64,000 bases of DNA from Leekyejoonella antrihumi (GTDB lineage: Bacteria > Actinomycetota > Actinomycetes > Actinomycetales > Dermatophilaceae), in the NCBI RefSeq assembly GCF_007845645.1, contig NZ_VCQV01000006.1, forward strand, positions 62,001 through 126,000. Direction: 5' to 3'. The translations under genes and the position numbers were made by a program. Below are positions 61,444 to 64,000 of this stretch, piece by piece (position 1 is the first letter of the stretch; the number at the start of each line of letters is the position of its first letter). The notes beneath the pieces were generated by a model. It did not search any database. It saw nothing but the letters and a program-made list of their open reading frames with translations, and was not told the origin of the DNA.

Positions 61444-62052
61444 ATGGCCCGTTACACCGGCCCCATCACCAAGAAGTCCCGTCGCCTGAAGACCGACCTG
61501 GTCGGCGGCGACAAGAACTTCGAGATGCGCCCCTTCCCGCCCGGCCAGCACGGCCGTGGCCGGATCCAGGAGAAGGAATACCTGTCCCAGCTGCAGGAGA
61601 AGCAGAAGGCTCGCTTCACCTACGGCGTCATGGAGAAGCAGTTCAGCCGCTACTACAAGGAGGCCGCCCGCCGGTCCGGTAAGACCGGCGCCGAGCTGCT
61701 GACCATCCTCGAGTCGCGTCTGGACAGCGTGGTCTACCGCGCGGGCCTGGCCCGCACCCGCCGCGCCTCGCGCCAGATGGTGACCCACGGTCACTTCGAG
61801 GTCAACGGCCAGCGCGTCGACGTGCCGTCCTACCGCGTCTCGCAGTACGACATCATCACGGTCCGCGAGAAGTCCCGCGAGAAGTTCCCCATCCAGCTGG
61901 CACGGGAGACCTTCGGCGAGCGTCAGCCCCCGGCCTGGATGCACGTGAGCGACGGCACGCTGCAGATCCTCATCCACCAGCTGCCGACCCGTGAGCAGAT
62001 CGACACGATCCTCACCGAGCAGCTCATCGTGGAGTACTACTCCAAGAACTGA
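61444..62052 (+). CDS. rpsD: 30S ribosomal protein S4
   Basis: 202 aa, MARYTGPITKKSRRLKTDLV. N-terminal region lacks the zinc cysteines (C-minus form), and the S4 RNA-binding domain spans about 93-155. Followed by a 300-base gap instead of running straight into rpoA. Confidence 0.98.
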   Translation: MARYTGPITKKSRRLKTDLVGGDKNFEMRPFPPGQHGRGRIQEKEYLSQLQEKQKARFTYGVMEKQFSRYYKEAARRSGKTGAELLTILESRLDSVVYRAGLARTRRASRQMVTHGHFEVNGQRVDVPSYRVSQYDIITVREKSREKFPIQLARETFGERQPPAWMHVSDGTLQILIHQLPTREQIDTILTEQLIVEYYSKN

Positions 62053-62352
62053 TCCGCTCCTTCGTCGCGGATCGGTTCTTCTCGTCGATGTCTTTTGGGC
62101 CGACTCCTCGCGCGTCCCGTGGCGGTGCTCGCAAGTTCGCCTCGCCACGGGCCGCGGTCGTCGTCGGCCCGCCGGTCGGCTTCCAGCCTGGCTGGGGTGG
62201 TCTGGGCCCTCACCGGCCCGCACCACACACGCTGGTCGTATCGAGACCTCGTGAGCCGTACCAAAAACTGAAAATCGCCGGACGTCGACAGATGCGGCCG
62301 GCTGCTTCGCGAGGCGTCAAATAGCGGACGCCCGTGGGAAGGAAACGTAACC
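62053..62352 (+). other. Gap between rpsD and rpoA with hairpin and REP fragment
   Basis: 300 bases without a gene. A GATCCGC/GCGGATC hairpin (62051-62073) follows rpsD, then a REP-like stretch at 62226-62262 (CTGGTCGTATCGAGACCTCG, GTGAGCCGTACC) related to 7783-7845, then GCTTCGCGAGGCGTC. The rpoA promoter, if separate, may be here. Confidence 0.55.
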
Positions 62353-63375
62353 GTGCTTATCGCACAGCGCCCCATTCTCAGCGAGGACGTGGTCTCCGAC
62401 TACCGCTCGCGGTTCGTCATCGAGCCGCTCGAGCCGGGATTCGGCTACACCCTCGGCAACTCCCTTCGTCGCACCCTGCTGTCGAGTATCCCCGGTGCCT
62501 CGGTCACCAGCATCCGGGTCGACGGCGTGCAGCACGAGTTCTCCACGATCCCCGGTGTCAAGGAAGACGTCACCGAGATCATCCTGAACATCAAGCGTCT
62601 CGTGGTCTCCTCGGAGCACGACGAGCCGGTCGTGATGTACCTGCGCAAGCAGGGCCCGGGTGCGGTCACCGCAGCCGACATCGCGCCGCCCGCCGGCGTC
62701 GAGGTGCACAACTCCGACCTGCAGCTCGCCACTCTCAACGAGAAGGGCAAGATCGAGATGGAGCTGACCGTCGAGCGCGGTCGCGGCTACGTCTCGTCGC
62801 AGCAGAACAAGTCCGCGGACAATGAGATCGGCCGGATCCCGGTCGACTCCATCTACAGCCCGGTGCTGACCGTGACCTACAAGGTCGAGGCGACCCGTGT
62901 CGAGCAGCGCACCGACTTCGACAAGCTGATCGTCGACGTCGAGACCAAGAGCTCGATGGCCCCGCGGGATGCGATGGCCTCCGCCGGCAAGACCCTGGTG
63001 GAGCTGTTCGGCCTGGCCCGTGAGCTCAATGTCGAGGCCGAGGGCATCGACATGGGTCCGTCGCAGGCCGACGCCGCAATGGCCGCCGACATGGCGCTGC
63101 CGATCGAGGACCTGGACCTGACCGTCCGCTCATACAACTGCCTCAAGCGCGAGGGCATTCACACCGTGGGTGAGCTCGTCGGGCGCAGTGAGGCCGACCT
63201 GCTGGACATCCGCAACTTCGGTGCCAAGTCCATCGATGAGGTCAAGGACAAGCTGGTCGAGATGGGCCTGCAGCTCAAGGACAGCCCACCCGGGTTCGAC
63301 GCGAGCGCCATCGCCGACCGTTACGACGAGGACGAGGCCGGCGATGCCGGCTTTGCCGAGGACGAGCAGTACTGA
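62353..63375 (+). CDS. rpoA: RNA polymerase alpha subunit
   Basis: 340 aa. GTG start ([20 protein letters not shown]). NTD with [23 protein letters not shown] with [20 protein letters not shown] that contacts UP elements and activators. The acidic tail [16 protein letters not shown] is typical for actinobacteria. Confidence 0.98.
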   Translation: MLIAQRPILSEDVVSDYRSRFVIEPLEPGFGYTLGNSLRRTLLSSIPGASVTSIRVDGVQHEFSTIPGVKEDVTEIILNIKRLVVSSEHDEPVVMYLRKQGPGAVTAADIAPPAGVEVHNSDLQLATLNEKGKIEMELTVERGRGYVSSQQNKSADNEIGRIPVDSIYSPVLTVTYKVEATRVEQRTDFDKLIVDVETKSSMAPRDAMASAGKTLVELFGLARELNVEAEGIDMGPSQADAAMAADMALPIEDLDLTVRSYNCLKREGIHTVGELVGRSEADLLDIRNFGAKSIDEVKDKLVEMGLQLKDSPPGFDASAIADRYDEDEAGDAGFAEDEQY

Positions 63376-63434
63376 GCCGCCTAGGGCAGCGCTCCTGACA
63401 TTGTCGGGAGCGCTCCCTCGACCAAGGAGAAAGC

Positions 63435-64000
63435 ATGCCTACCCCAACCAAGGGCCCCCGCGTCGGTGGCGGCCCCGCGCACGAGCGGCTCATCCTGGGC
63501 AACCTGGCCCGGGCGCTGTTCGAGCACGACCGCATCACGACCACCGAGGCCAAGGCCAAGCGGCTTCGTCCGCTCGCCGAGCGTCTGGTCACCTTCGCCA
63601 AGCGTGGCGACCTGCACGCCCGTCGCCGGGTGCTGACGGTCGTTCACGACAAGGGTGTGGTGCACCGGCTGTTCACCGAGATCGCCCCCGACATGCAAGA
63701 GCGTGCGGGCGGCTACACCCGCATCACCAAGATTGCGCCGCGCAAGGGTGACAACGCACCCATGGCCGTGATCGAGCTGGTGCGCGAGCCGGTCAACGCG
63801 AAGCCGAAGCGTGCCGCCGTCGCCGAGGCGGAGGGCGTCACCAGGCGCGCCGTCAAGGAAGAGACCGCGGCGGCTGCCGAGGCCCCCGAGGCCGCCGACG
63901 GCGGGCACGGCGCGGACTCCGCGGCCCCGCTCGAGGGTGGCGCGTCGCCCGATGCGGAAAAGTTCACCGTCAAGGGCAACGCCGACTCGATGAAGTACCA
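63435..64000 (+). CDS. rplQ: 50S ribosomal protein L17 with extra C-terminal domain, 3-prime end cut
   Basis: 188 codons in the window, no stop reached. L17 core [20 protein letters not shown] to [10 protein letters not shown] covers about residues 1-117. An Ala/Glu-rich linker leads to [16 protein letters not shown] (from 159) and [13 protein letters not shown] (from 177), where the window ends. This matches the L4 extension at 45211-45300 almost residue for residue. ATG with AAGGAG upstream. Confidence 0.95.
   Translation, partial: MPTPTKGPRVGGGPAHERLILGNLARALFEHDRITTTEAKAKRLRPLAERLVTFAKRGDLHARRRVLTVVHDKGVVHRLFTEIAPDMQERAGGYTRITKIAPRKGDNAPMAVIELVREPVNAKPKRAAVAEAEGVTRRAVKEETAAAAEAPEAADGGHGADSAAPLEGGASPDAEKFTVKGNADSMKY

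Overview
The window is high-GC, gene-dense DNA from an actinobacterium. The S10, spc and alpha ribosomal operons, frequent GTG/TTG starts, actinobacterial-type FeoAB and PepN, and a DtxR/IdeR-like box point to order Micrococcales. Dermacoccaceae or Intrasporangiaceae is my best guess from overall look; nothing here proves the family. There is no rRNA, and one tRNA (Tyr) is present.

Layout. 1-3236: end of the complex I operon (nuoL tail, nuoM, nuoN). 3.2-7.7 kb: htpX protease, pepN aminopeptidase and a coupled cytoplasmic serine beta-lactamase-like protein. 7.8-11.0 kb (minus): large LuxR/ATPase regulator preceded by a tiny 60-aa gene. 11.0-14.9 kb: M20 amidohydrolase and MFS exporter/importer (minus), divergent from a two-module Lrp/AsnC regulator. 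14.9-20.4 kb: acyl-CoA catabolic operon (acyl-CoA dehydrogenase, two SDRs, MaoC, acyl-CoA ligase; minus) divergent from a TetR regulator with a clear operator between them. 20.4-22.5 kb: a decay zone with a 36-bp tandem array, an SOS-boxed DUF222/HNH (13E12-type) pseudogene carrying two short palindromic repeats, and an ExeA-like ATPase remnant. 22.5-24.6 kb: arsM, arsR and an SDR. 24.6-25.4 kb: YajQ-type protein and tRNA-Tyr. 25.4-28.8 kb: rmlD, rmlB, rmlA and rmlC for dTDP-L-rhamnose.

29.1-33.6 kb: str operon end (rpsL, rpsG, fusA, tuf) closed by a perfect intrinsic terminator. 33.6-38.5 kb: siroheme/cobalamin genes (cysG-like, cobQ), a 62-63-bp repeat array, and an ArsR-like regulator with an MFS transporter. 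38.5-43.1 kb: AspT-type aminotransferase, PEP synthase regulatory protein and PEP synthase. 43.5-55.2 kb: S10 and spc operons through secY. 55.3-56.7 kb: adk and map. 56.8-59.7 kb: iron-regulated feoA, feoB and an Nfu-type Fe-S protein. 59.9-64.0 kb: infA, rpmJ, alpha operon, rpoA, and rplQ cut by the window edge.

Most notable signal. Ribosomal proteins L4 and L17 carry the same C-terminal extension (GADSAxPL ... FTVKGNxDSMKYH), far outside either ribosomal fold. Other points are 44-bp palindromic repeats lodged in three gaps of the ribosomal/secY cluster, the Nfu-type protein in the iron operon, and the set of short repeats that invade genes as well as gaps.
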